From: an uncultured Verrucomicrobia subdivision 3 bacterium
Lineage (GTDB): Bacteria > Verrucomicrobiota > Verrucomicrobiia > Limisphaerales > UBA11358
Length of the DNA stretch: 38,545 nucleotides
Assembly: GCA_903922735.1 (NCBI GenBank)
Contig: CAIXUZ010000027.1
Coordinates: 1 to 38,545 of the forward strand
Direction: 5' to 3'
Part shown: piece after piece, positions 24,144 through 32,395 of the stretch
How positions within the stretch are numbered: position 1 is the stretch's first letter
Layout: the number at the start of each line of letters is the position of its first letter
Program-made: the position numbers and the translations under genes
Notes under the pieces: generated by a model
Database searches by the model: none
Told to the model about the DNA's origin: nothing
The model's input: only the letters and a program-made list of their open reading frames with translations

Positions 24144-25301
24144 ATGAAAGCGATTTTGGCCCTCGAAGACGGTTCGATTTTTCACGGCACAGGTTTTGGC
24201 GCAAAAGCGTCAGCCTGCGGCGAGGTTTGTTTCAACACGTCCATGACGGGTTATCAGGAGATTCTCACTGACCCCTCCTACAAAGGGCAGATTGTGACGA
24301 TGACCTATCCGCTCATCGGCAACTACGGGGTAAATGCGGTGGATATTGAGTCATGGCGACCACACGCGGCCGGCTTCGTCATCCGCGAGCTTTCACCCAT
24401 TGTCAGCAATTGGCGCGCAGATTATTCGCTCGGTGAATATCTGGAACAGAACGGCATTCCCGGCATTCAAGGCATTGATACCCGCGCTTTGACGAAAAGA
24501 CTCCGTGTGCGCGGCGCGATGAACGGGTTCATTGCCACCGAGAAAATTTCCGACGCTGAAGCCGTGAAGCGCGCAAAGGAATTTATCTTTGTCGGCGTGG
24601 ATTACGTCAAGGAAGTGACACACAAAAAGGCGTTCCGCTGGGACGAGAAAGACGAACAGAGCGCAGCGTTTGATCTGGTGCGCGGCAATAAAATCGCCGA
24701 CGCGCGCAATTTCCGCAAGCCGTTGCCAGCGGCGGACATTCCGATTGTGGCGTTTGATTACGGGATGAAATACAATATTCTCCGCCGCCTGCGACAGCAC
24801 GGTTTTGCCACGCACGTTTTACCGGCGACGGCCAGCGCCGCCGACGCGCTGAAGCTCAAGCCCGCCGGGATTTTTCTTTCCAACGGCCCCGGCGATCCCG
24901 CCGCGCTGGATTACATTGTCCGGGAAGTGAAGACGCTGCTGGATACGGGCATTCCGATGTTTGGCATTTGTCTCGGCAACCAGATTTTGGGACAAGCATT
25001 CGGAGGAAAGACTTTCAAGCTCAAGTTCGGTCATCGCGGCGCGAACCAGCCGGTAAAGGATCTGGAATCCGGGAAAGTCGAGATCACCTCGCAAAACCAC
25101 GGTTTTGCCGTTGATCCAAAATCCCTGCCGTCCGAGGTGGCCGTGAACCGCATCAATTTGAACGACCAGACGGTGGAAGGCTTGCGGCATAAGACCAAAC
25201 CGGTGTTCTCCGTCCAATATCATCCCGAAGCCTCACCCGGGCCGCACGATTCCACACCGCTGTTTGCCGAATTCCGGCAGTTGATAGAAAATCACGGTTA
25301 A
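24144..25301 (+). CDS. carA: Carbamoyl-phosphate synthase small subunit
   Basis: This 385-residue glutaminase subunit supplies ammonia to CarB for carbamoyl phosphate, used for pyrimidines and arginine. The N-terminal domain has the family pattern EVCFNTSMTGYQEILTDPSY. The class I amidotransferase domain has LSNGPGDP, the nucleophile Cys276 in GICLGNQ, and His360/Glu362 in YHPEASPGP. I chose the ATG at 24144; a TTG 12 bases upstream would add four residues. A possible promoter (TTGAAC, 17 bases, TACCAT, ending 24132) would give an almost leaderless message. The large subunit is not in the window. Confidence 0.95.
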   Translation: MKAILALEDGSIFHGTGFGAKASACGEVCFNTSMTGYQEILTDPSYKGQIVTMTYPLIGNYGVNAVDIESWRPHAAGFVIRELSPIVSNWRADYSLGEYLEQNGIPGIQGIDTRALTKRLRVRGAMNGFIATEKISDAEAVKRAKEFIFVGVDYVKEVTHKKAFRWDEKDEQSAAFDLVRGNKIADARNFRKPLPAADIPIVAFDYGMKYNILRRLRQHGFATHVLPATASAADALKLKPAGIFLSNGPGDPAALDYIVREVKTLLDTGIPMFGICLGNQILGQAFGGKTFKLKFGHRGANQPVKDLESGKVEITSQNHGFAVDPKSLPSEVAVNRINLNDQTVEGLRHKTKPVFSVQYHPEASPGPHDSTPLFAEFRQLIENHG

Positions 25302-25324
25302 ATTAAATTCCATTTGATTTCCGT

Positions 25325-25352
25325 TTGACTTGAACCATTCCACGCCCATAAT
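25325..25352 (+). promoter_or_regulatory. Putative sigma70-type promoter of the FHA gene
   Basis: TTGACT and CATAAT are separated by 16 bases; each matches consensus at five of six positions. The leader to the ATG at 25368 would be only about nine bases and carries no Shine-Dalgarno motif. Confidence 0.5.
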
Positions 25353-25367
25353 CAAGGCGATCACTTT

Positions 25368-25919
25368 ATGGCCAAACTCGTTATCCTGAATCAAGGCATG
25401 ATCGGTCGCACGTTCGACCTGACCGCCGAGCGCACCACAGTCGGGCGCGTTGAGGATAATACTTTTCAAATTTCCGACCCGTCCGTTTCCAGCCGGCATG
25501 CTGAAATCCTCCTGCGCGGTTCCGACATTGTCATCAAGGACAGCAACTCGACGAACGGCACCCTCATTGAGGGCGAAAAAATTTCCGAAGCGGTGCTGAA
25601 ACCCGGACAGATTCTCCGGTTTGGCCAGGTGGAACTCAAAATTGACGACGGCAAACCAGTTGCCGCCACGACTTCAGCGCCGCCCTCGGTGACAGCGTCC
25701 CCAAAACCAGTCGCGGAAAACACATTGGTTATTCCCCGCGGCATCAGTTTGGAACAACTAGAACGCGGCGCCGGCATGCCGCAAAGCTTTGATACCAGTG
25801 CAACTTTCTCGAAGAAGACGAACAAAACCAATAAATACTTCGTCGTTTTTGGCATCATTGTCGGCTTGGTGATTGTTGGCTTCATCATTTTCTTGTGGAA
25901 AAAAGTCAACGCCAAGTAA
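25368..25919 (+). CDS. FHA-domain protein with C-terminal membrane anchor
   Basis: This 183-residue protein has an N-terminal FHA domain (about 3-92) with the phosphothreonine-binding signature: VGRVEDN, SDPSVSSRHAEI and NSTNGT. A Pro/Ala linker and a Leu/Glu-rich stretch follow. One transmembrane helix lies at about residues 157-177 (YFVVFGIIVGLVIVGFIIFLW), with a basic end that places the C-terminus on one side of the membrane. It would bind phosphorylated partners at the inner membrane. No Ser/Thr kinase is encoded nearby, so the partner is unknown. It converges with the CcsA gene at a shared terminator. Confidence 0.9.
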   Translation: MAKLVILNQGMIGRTFDLTAERTTVGRVEDNTFQISDPSVSSRHAEILLRGSDIVIKDSNSTNGTLIEGEKISEAVLKPGQILRFGQVELKIDDGKPVAATTSAPPSVTASPKPVAENTLVIPRGISLEQLERGAGMPQSFDTSATFSKKTNKTNKYFVVFGIIVGLVIVGFIIFLWKKVNAK

Positions 25920-25946
25920 GGCTTTAGCGGGATTCCATTTTAAATT

Positions 25947-25981
25947 AAAAAACCTCCGGCCTTATCGGTTCGGAGGTTTTT
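25947..25981. terminator. Bidirectional terminator between FHA and ccsA genes
   Basis: AAAAACCTCCG and CGGAGGTTTTT form an 11-bp stem with a 12-base loop. A- and T-runs on the two sides suit both convergent transcripts. Confidence 0.85.
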
Positions 25982-26010
25982 AATTTCCAGGAAGCGGCGG
26001 CGAGACAAAC

Positions 26011-27891
26011 TCAAACCGGCCGGGGCTTGAAACTTTTCCACCATTTCACAGGCAGCAGGCCAATCGCGATGAAAGCCAGCTGGCTGACGGCAAAAAGCAC
26101 GAGCCAAAAAAACGCCGACTGGGTAAATCCGTAGCTGTGCAACCCGATGCCGAGCATGTTCACCCCGAACCACGACCACGCCGTGACAATGTTGCCAAAG
26201 ATGGCGCAATTCACGATCCCACGGTCACGCACAATGCCCCCCCAGCGCAGGTGCAGGATCAGCGCGTTCCAGAGAACGATGATGAGCGCGCCGTTTTCTT
26301 TCGGATCCCAACCCCAGAACCGACCCCACGATTGATCGGCCCAAATGCCGCCCGTGACGGTGCCAATGAAACTAAACAACGTGGCAAAACAAACAATGCC
26401 ATAAATCATCCGCACCAGAGCCTTGCCGGTAGCCGCATCCAGCGTCTTCGTGAAAAATCCGCGAAGGATATAAATCAAGCCCAGAAAGCCCGACAGGAAA
26501 GTGCCGACGTAGCCGATGGTCACGGTGATGACATGGACGGCCAGCCAGAAATTTGAATCCAGAACGGCGCGCATCATTTCCATCGTGTCACCTTCCAACG
26601 CCAGGTGATGAGCGATGATGAGCGTGATGAAGCCGACCACCGTGGCCGCGACCACGCCGATGCCATTCCGGTATAAATGCTCCAGAATGAGGCCGAGCAG
26701 CGCCACACCCCAGCCGATGAAGATGGCCGAGGAATACAGGTTCGTCACCGGCGGGCGACCTTCCAACACCATGCGGTAAACCAGGCCGACGGTATGAATC
26801 ATAAATGCCAGCCATACCAGCCAAACACTCGAACGGCGCAGAGTTTCCGACAAATTAAACCACGAGAACACCGCCAGCAGACCGGCTAAAACGTAAATCA
26901 CCATCGCGTTGTAGAACGGCTGCATCTGGTTAAAAAACATTTCAGCGCGAGCCTTGCTTAACGCTTTCGCCTCCGTCGGCACCAACAGCGAACGATAATC
27001 TCTCAAGGCGGCGTTGAATGCATCCGGCTGGTTCGCGGCGAGCGCGCCGGTCATCTTGGCGAAAGCCTGGATAGAACCGTCCACACCCGCGCTGCGAGGC
27101 GATTCGAGCAAGGCATCGCCCATGCGCCGCCAGTTGCCGCGGCCATGGGGCGGCAAAATCAGCGGCGGCTCCAGGCTGGCCATGAATTGAAAGCGGGAAA
27201 TATAAGCGGCAAAGGCAGCGAGGTTATCGCGGTTAAATTCCTTGCCGGCCTGCTGCGCCTGCGCGGCGGCAACGCCGTCGGGAATCAATTTCACAAATGC
27301 GGCGAGTTCCGCCGGCCAGTCCTTCGCATCCGCCGGCTGGACCGAGTTCCGCAATTGCGCATAGAGCATGAGGCTGCGGTGCAGCTTAATAATGGCGTTT
27401 TCGTAAGCGGTGCGGGACGTAGACTCGACCTTTTGCACCCGGCTATTTTCCTTCTCGAGGGTTTCGATGACGGGCTGGATCTGGTTCCAGGAATAATGTT
27501 TGCCGTCGGATTTTTTCCCGGCGTCTTTCTCCGGCAGTTTCAGCAGTGAAACCAAATCCGGATTATCCAAGCGAAACACCGGCCATTCATCAGCCACGAC
27601 CGGATTCATCATCACGTTGGCAAGCCATTCGGTTGCGGGGAGAAGTTTAGGATGATCCAGATGCGATTTCCATGGCTCAAGGTTGATGGTCTGCTTTTCC
27701 CGGATTTGCAACAGGGAATTACGGGCGAGCGAATCCAGCGGCACGATGCGTCCATTGGCCGTAAGCGGCAGCCGGCCAAATTCAGCGTAGGCGAACCCCT
27801 GGTCCTTCGGCGTTTGCAGGTTTCCAAAAAACCACAACGCCATCAGCAGCATGAGAATCGGCGGAAACCATTTTTGGAAAAATATTTTCAT
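26011..27891 (-). CDS. ccsA: Cytochrome c biogenesis protein CcsA (ResC) with large N-terminal region
   Basis: This protein of about 626 residues is the haem-handling subunit of System II cytochrome c maturation. The C-terminal part (from about residue 335) has eight or so transmembrane helices with the WWD haem-binding signature GIWADQSWGRFWGWDPKE. Conserved histidines lie in AHHLALEG, VHVITV and GLHSYG. The N-terminal 330 residues contain one anchor helix (about 9-24) and a large extracytoplasmic region, longer than in classic ResC proteins. The ATG at 27891 overlaps the resB stop by four bases (ATGA), so the two are translationally coupled. It would serve the nine-haem cytochrome encoded at 34312-35925 and others. 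Confidence 0.92.
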   Translation of the reverse strand: MKIFFQKWFPPILMLLMALWFFGNLQTPKDQGFAYAEFGRLPLTANGRIVPLDSLARNSLLQIREKQTINLEPWKSHLDHPKLLPATEWLANVMMNPVVADEWPVFRLDNPDLVSLLKLPEKDAGKKSDGKHYSWNQIQPVIETLEKENSRVQKVESTSRTAYENAIIKLHRSLMLYAQLRNSVQPADAKDWPAELAAFVKLIPDGVAAAQAQQAGKEFNRDNLAAFAAYISRFQFMASLEPPLILPPHGRGNWRRMGDALLESPRSAGVDGSIQAFAKMTGALAANQPDAFNAALRDYRSLLVPTEAKALSKARAEMFFNQMQPFYNAMVIYVLAGLLAVFSWFNLSETLRRSSVWLVWLAFMIHTVGLVYRMVLEGRPPVTNLYSSAIFIGWGVALLGLILEHLYRNGIGVVAATVVGFITLIIAHHLALEGDTMEMMRAVLDSNFWLAVHVITVTIGYVGTFLSGFLGLIYILRGFFTKTLDAATGKALVRMIYGIVCFATLFSFIGTVTGGIWADQSWGRFWGWDPKENGALIIVLWNALILHLRWGGIVRDRGIVNCAIFGNIVTAWSWFGVNMLGIGLHSYGFTQSAFFWLVLFAVSQLAFIAIGLLPVKWWKSFKPRPV

Positions 27892-29132
27892 GGCGTTTTC
27901 TTTTTTGAGATAAATCCGACGAGGTGATAAAGGAATTGAATAATCAAACCAAGACCCACCAGCGCACAACCGACATAAGGCGTCAACCAACTGGGGTTAC
28001 GCACCACGGAGAGCACGGATGAAGGCGTCTGCCCGGAACGCTCCACCATATCTCCCGCGGTCATCTGGTATTGGTAATACGTGTAACCACCGTAACGCAG
28101 CGGATGGTTCATGGATATTTCCACCTCGCGTTTCTCGCCGGTCTGCCGGTTATCAATGCGGACACGACTGCGAAAATCTTTCGGGATGTCCGTGCCGGGA
28201 TAAACCGTGTGGGTCGCCTTGAGCAACGACAGGGAAAACGGATGGTAAACGCGCAATGGCCTGATCGTGAAGGTGAATTTCTTCCCGTCCACCGTGACAC
28301 TTTGCGGCGCAACCAGTAATCCGGCAATTTTCTGCGCCATCGCCGCCCCCATCTGGGAATAACCGTTGCGAACCGCCTCGACGAGCGAAGGGTCACCGGC
28401 CCAGTCGCTGGCCACCCAGGTTCCCAGCGAGCCGGCGGGCGTGAGAAATTCCAGAACCGCCGACGGCACGTTCTTCGAATCCATCGCCTTCGCGTCCTCC
28501 GTCGGGCGGAAATCAAAACTCACCGCGATGCCGTTGGTGGTGAGCGGCGGAATATTTTTCATCATCGGCGCGCGAAAATTGATATCGGTATTGTGCCAAA
28601 GTTCCTTAACGCGGATGACGAACGGCAGGCCCGTTTTCTTCGGAGACACTTCGCTGCCGGGCTTCAGCATTGGGCGCGGGATGGACGTGTTTACATCGCC
28701 GGAACGAAAAACCAATTCGTAATCCGTAGCGCTGTCAGAATAATCGCGCGTTTCACCTTCATTGAAACGCATCTGCAACTCGCACGATAGCAAATCTGTC
28801 GAAAGCTGGCCGACCAGCAACACAATAATGCCGGCGTGCGCAATCTGGATGCCGGTCTTTTTGGCCGTCAACTCAAAGCGATAGATATGGGTGGTGACGA
28901 GATTCACCAGCAACAACATGCCGATGAGATAACCACCCGGCAGGATCAGCGGAATCTTATGGCCGAACAGTTGGGCACCAATAACGAGCCACTGCTTGAA
29001 ATAATGCGCCTGCGCGCCATAAAGTCCCTCATCCGCCTGTGCCAGCGTGCCGACGAACACCAGCACAATCGCAAACGCCAGCAGCGCGACCGTGAGTTTT
29101 AGCGACGTAAAAAACCCGACAATTTTCTTCAT
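27888..29132 (-). CDS. resB: Cytochrome c biogenesis protein ResB
   Basis: This 414-residue membrane protein has the ResB pattern. Helices lie near residues 8-30 (LKLTVALLAFAIVLVFVGTLAQ), about 65-80 and 95-115. A large periplasmic domain with beta-rich segments such as PLRYGGYTYYQYQM follows, then a last helix near 388-407. ResB works with CcsA to deliver haem to apocytochromes outside the inner membrane. It lies 48 bases downstream of the duplicated-domain lipoprotein gene and overlaps ccsA by four bases, so the three genes probably form an operon. Confidence 0.92.
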   Translation of the reverse strand: MKKIVGFFTSLKLTVALLAFAIVLVFVGTLAQADEGLYGAQAHYFKQWLVIGAQLFGHKIPLILPGGYLIGMLLLVNLVTTHIYRFELTAKKTGIQIAHAGIIVLLVGQLSTDLLSCELQMRFNEGETRDYSDSATDYELVFRSGDVNTSIPRPMLKPGSEVSPKKTGLPFVIRVKELWHNTDINFRAPMMKNIPPLTTNGIAVSFDFRPTEDAKAMDSKNVPSAVLEFLTPAGSLGTWVASDWAGDPSLVEAVRNGYSQMGAAMAQKIAGLLVAPQSVTVDGKKFTFTIRPLRVYHPFSLSLLKATHTVYPGTDIPKDFRSRVRIDNRQTGEKREVEISMNHPLRYGGYTYYQYQMTAGDMVERSGQTPSSVLSVVRNPSWLTPYVGCALVGLGLIIQFLYHLVGFISKKKTP

Positions 29133-29180
29133 AACTAGCGTATAAGTGGCGTATCGATTGAATTGACTGGTGAACAGAAT

Positions 29181-30341
29181 TTACTTTCCGGCGGGATATT
29201 TTGCTGATTGGACGAATTTCATAAGCGCATCCTTTTGCCGATCAACTGTGGCCGCGTCGCCCATCAACTTATAAAACCAAGTCTGACCGTTGAGCGGCAG
29301 CACCACGCCAACCAGCCGCGCGGGTTTACCCGAACGGGCGTCGGTGCCGGTGAAATCTGCCACCGTCGCCTTAACCCCAGAAGCGTCGAGCGTCGGTAGT
29401 TTTACCAAATCAGCTTCAGAGACCGGCGGCTGACCAAGCTGTGCCCGCCAGCGATTAAGGTTGGCCAATAATCCTCCGCCGTCACCGGAGAGCTGGCTCA
29501 CGTTGACCGATGCCACCGCATCGCCACTGCCGGAAATAACGAACTTGGCGACGAGAAATTGCGCGAGCTGGCCTTCTTTCCAACCGGACGGAACGGTCCA
29601 GATTGGCTGGTCCCCCGCAGCAGCGGTGGGAGCCGTGCCGGGTGAATCCATGCCCGAGATAGGCGGATGCGATGGCGGGAGTTGGCTCAAATCCATCGCG
29701 GCCGGAGCGGCGGCTTTATCGAAACTGAGCGTTTTCAAATACGCCATGAACGCCGGCTTTTGTTTCTGCACCAAATCCGCGTCGCCCATCATCTTGAAAT
29801 ACCAAGTCGTATCGTCAACGTGCAATATACCGCCAAGAATCCGAAGCGCGTCGCCGCTGCCGGGGCTGGTCCCGGCAATGTCATAAAGCTGACCCGGCTG
29901 GCTGGCAATTTCGATTGTCTCTACGAGCTTTTGCAACCCTGCATCATCCAATGGCGGCTGTCCGACCTGTCCGCGCCAGCGATTCACATTCGCCGCATCA
30001 CCGCCAGCTGCGCCACTGAGAGGAATCACGCTGACATCCGCCGTCTTGCCATTTTCAAGAACCTCAAAACTGGCCACGCGTAATTGCGTCAGTGCTTTTT
30101 CCTTCCAACCGGCTGGCAAAGTGTATTTCAGCTTCGGCTGACCGCTATTATCCGGCACCGGCAAGCCGTCAGGCATATTCGCCGGCATCGATGCGGCCGC
30201 GAGGGCGGGCGACGGAGCGGCCGCGACGTCACTGGCATCCACTTTATAAACTTTGACCTCATCACGGCCACAACCGGTGGCAGCGACAACTATCAAGGCA
30301 ACCGCCAGAGGCAGCGCGTTGAGGCAAATCGATCGTTTCAT
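29181..30341 (-). CDS. Putative lipoprotein with a duplicated domain of unknown function
   Basis: This protein of about 386 residues has a lipoprotein-type signal (LAVALIVVAATGCG, Cys24) and two copies of one domain, at about residues 71-207 and 246-383. They share LPAGWKE/VPSGWKE, LSG-x-x-GG, NVNRWR/NLNRWR with GQPP, and a final TWYFKMMGDADLV-x-KQK / TWFYKLMGDAATVDRQK. I recognise no function. The start at 30341 is chosen because the signal peptide begins there; the frame is open nine codons further upstream. It lies 48 bases before resB and about 120 bases after rho, on the same strand. That suggests a cell-envelope partner of cytochrome c maturation or of a cytochrome, which is inference. 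Confidence 0.8.
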   Translation of the reverse strand: MKRSICLNALPLAVALIVVAATGCGRDEVKVYKVDASDVAAAPSPALAAASMPANMPDGLPVPDNSGQPKLKYTLPAGWKEKALTQLRVASFEVLENGKTADVSVIPLSGAAGGDAANVNRWRGQVGQPPLDDAGLQKLVETIEIASQPGQLYDIAGTSPGSGDALRILGGILHVDDTTWYFKMMGDADLVQKQKPAFMAYLKTLSFDKAAAPAAMDLSQLPPSHPPISGMDSPGTAPTAAAGDQPIWTVPSGWKEGQLAQFLVAKFVISGSGDAVASVNVSQLSGDGGGLLANLNRWRAQLGQPPVSEADLVKLPTLDASGVKATVADFTGTDARSGKPARLVGVVLPLNGQTWFYKLMGDAATVDRQKDALMKFVQSAKYPAGK

Positions 30342-30459
30342 TTTAATGGTGACAACAATAGCTGGCATTTTGCCAGCAAACGAACCCTTCTTTGGCTTTC
30401 GCTGGCCTTAAATTACCTCACCTTCAGCAAAAAATGAATACTTAATGCAAATATCCTTT

Positions 30460-32040
30460 TCAACCGACCGCCATATTGAGCAGAAATTCAATATTGCTCT
30501 TGGTTTTCTTGAGTTTGCCAAGCAGGAGATCCATCGCCTCGACCGGCGGCACGCCCGTGAGCGCGCGGCGCAACATGACCACGCGGCTGGCCTCGTCCGG
30601 ATGATAAAGCAGCTCTTCCTTGCGCGTGCCGGAACGTTCGACATTGATGGACGGGAAAATACGACGGTCCACCAGGGCGCGGTCCAGATGCACTTCCATG
30701 TTGCCGGTGCCCTTGAATTCTTCAAAAATGACTTCATCCATGCGCGAACCGGTATCCACGAGCGCCGTCGCCATGATCGTTAGCGAGCCGCCTTCCTCGA
30801 TGTTGCGCGCCGCACCGAAGAAGCGCTTCGGCTTGTGCAACGCATTCGCATCCACACCACCGGAAAGAATTTTTCCAGAGTGCGGCTGCACCGTATTGTA
30901 AGCGCGGGCCAGGCGGGTGATGGAGTCGAGCAAAATGACCACGTCGCGCTTGTGCTCCACCATGCGGCGGGCTTTTTCGATGACCATTTCCGCCACCTGA
31001 ACATGGCGTTCCGGCGGTTCGTCAAACGTGGACGAGATCACTTCCGCACCTTTGCAGGAGCGCTCCATGTCCGTGACCTCCTCGGGCCGCTCATCAATCA
31101 GCAGGATGAACAGGTAGGCTTCCGGATTGTTCTTCAAGATCGCGTTGGCGATTTTCTGCATCATCACGGTTTTGCCGGTGCGCGGCGGCGCGACGATGAG
31201 GCCGCGCGTGCCTTTGCCGATCGGGCAGACCAGATCCAGAACGCGTGTGCTCAATTCATCCGCGGCTGTCTCCAGGATGAAACGCTTGTTCGGAAACAGC
31301 GGGGTCAGGTTGTCAAAATGCGTTTTGTCCTTCGCCTTGTCCGGCTCCTCGCCATCCACGGCCTCGACCTTTAACAGCGCGAAAAATTTTTCCTTTTCTT
31401 TCGGCGGTCGAATCTGGCCGGTGATCAAATTGCCCGTCTGCAAATCAAACCGCCGGATTTGGGACGGCGAAACATAAATATCCTCCGGGCACGGCAGATA
31501 ATTGAAACTCTTCGAGCGCAGGAAGCCAAAGCCTTCCGGCAACACCTCGATGACGCCCTCGGAAAACAACACCCCCGCCCGCTCGGCGTTTTTGGAAAGG
31601 ATGTGGTAAATCACCTCGTGCTTGCGCATCGTGCCAAAATTTTCCACCCCGTTTTCCTTCGCCATCGCGTTTAATTCCGTCATCTGCATGGCCTGCAGCT
31701 TGGCGATGTTCATGGACGTGGCGATGCGGTCGCGCTGGTAGCCACCGCGCCGTTCAAACTGGCGCGGCTCCTCGCCTGTGGGCTCGACCGGCGCGGACGG
31801 CGGACGCAATTGCCCCGATGATTCCGACGGAAGAAACATCGCGGTGTCTTTCCGCGCGTCTTCGGAAGCAGATGCTTTGATGCTATCCACGGTTCGCTCC
31901 GTACTATTTTCCGGGTCGGCGGCAACCGGCGCGGACGGGGGCGGTTCAACCGCAGAGGTTTCAACTGCCGCCACTTCCGCCGCCACGGCTTTGGCCGATT
32001 TACGCGGGGCTTTTTCTTTTTTGGTGGAAATTTTGGCCAT
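30460..32040 (-). CDS. rho: Transcription termination factor Rho
   Basis: This 526-residue protein is about 100 residues longer than E. coli Rho because of a charged, Ala/Pro-rich N-terminal extension (residues 1-105). Then come the Rho N-domain (about 112-150, [18 protein letters not shown]), the RNA-binding fold (about 157-228, [11 protein letters not shown] and [12 protein letters not shown]) and the hexameric ATPase with P-loop APPRTGKT (284-291), [12 protein letters not shown], and the [13 protein letters not shown] and GGVDANAL segments. Rho unwinds nascent RNA and stops transcription. A likely promoter at 32201-32229 gives a leader of about 150 bases, where Rho may regulate itself. N-terminal extensions occur in several phyla. 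Confidence 0.97.
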   Translation of the reverse strand: MAKISTKKEKAPRKSAKAVAAEVAAVETSAVEPPPSAPVAADPENSTERTVDSIKASASEDARKDTAMFLPSESSGQLRPPSAPVEPTGEEPRQFERRGGYQRDRIATSMNIAKLQAMQMTELNAMAKENGVENFGTMRKHEVIYHILSKNAERAGVLFSEGVIEVLPEGFGFLRSKSFNYLPCPEDIYVSPSQIRRFDLQTGNLITGQIRPPKEKEKFFALLKVEAVDGEEPDKAKDKTHFDNLTPLFPNKRFILETAADELSTRVLDLVCPIGKGTRGLIVAPPRTGKTVMMQKIANAILKNNPEAYLFILLIDERPEEVTDMERSCKGAEVISSTFDEPPERHVQVAEMVIEKARRMVEHKRDVVILLDSITRLARAYNTVQPHSGKILSGGVDANALHKPKRFFGAARNIEEGGSLTIMATALVDTGSRMDEVIFEEFKGTGNMEVHLDRALVDRRIFPSINVERSGTRKEELLYHPDEASRVVMLRRALTGVPPVEAMDLLLGKLKKTKSNIEFLLNMAVG

Positions 32041-32395
32041 AAATTTTAGTGGTTAAGTGACTGAAAATCCTTTGCCAGCAGCCATACAGGGAAATTCTTC
32101 CCGCATTGGACGAGTTGCGTCAGGAAAAGTTCAATTTGAATTTACCGACCGATTTATTTTTCCTCAAACCGGCAAGGGGGATTTCGTAGTCAACGGCGTT
32201 ATTTTGACGCAAATGCCACCCGCTGTCAATTGGTTCTTTGCCTGCCGATTCTTGATCCTTCCAAGTCTTCACACTTTTACACTGATCCATTTAACTTAAT
32301 GAGGCTGAACAGGGAGCAGCAAACTCACGGCTTCGGGAAAATCGATAATATATTGTAACCGTCACGCCCCCATTAATGTCCTACCATCCATACAA
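32041..32395. other. Intergenic region between rho and the secreted toroid-like gene
   Basis: No gene is supported here. The part nearest rho would be its untranslated leader; the rest contains the rho promoter. An 80-codon open frame on the plus strand (32057-32299) shows no domain or export signal and overlaps the promoter, so it is not called. Confidence 0.5.
32201..32229 (-). promoter_or_regulatory. Likely rho promoter
   Basis: On the minus strand a perfect TTGACA (32229-32224) and CAAAAT (32206-32201) are separated by 17 bases. The start point would be near 32194, about 154 bases before the rho ATG. Confidence 0.5.
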
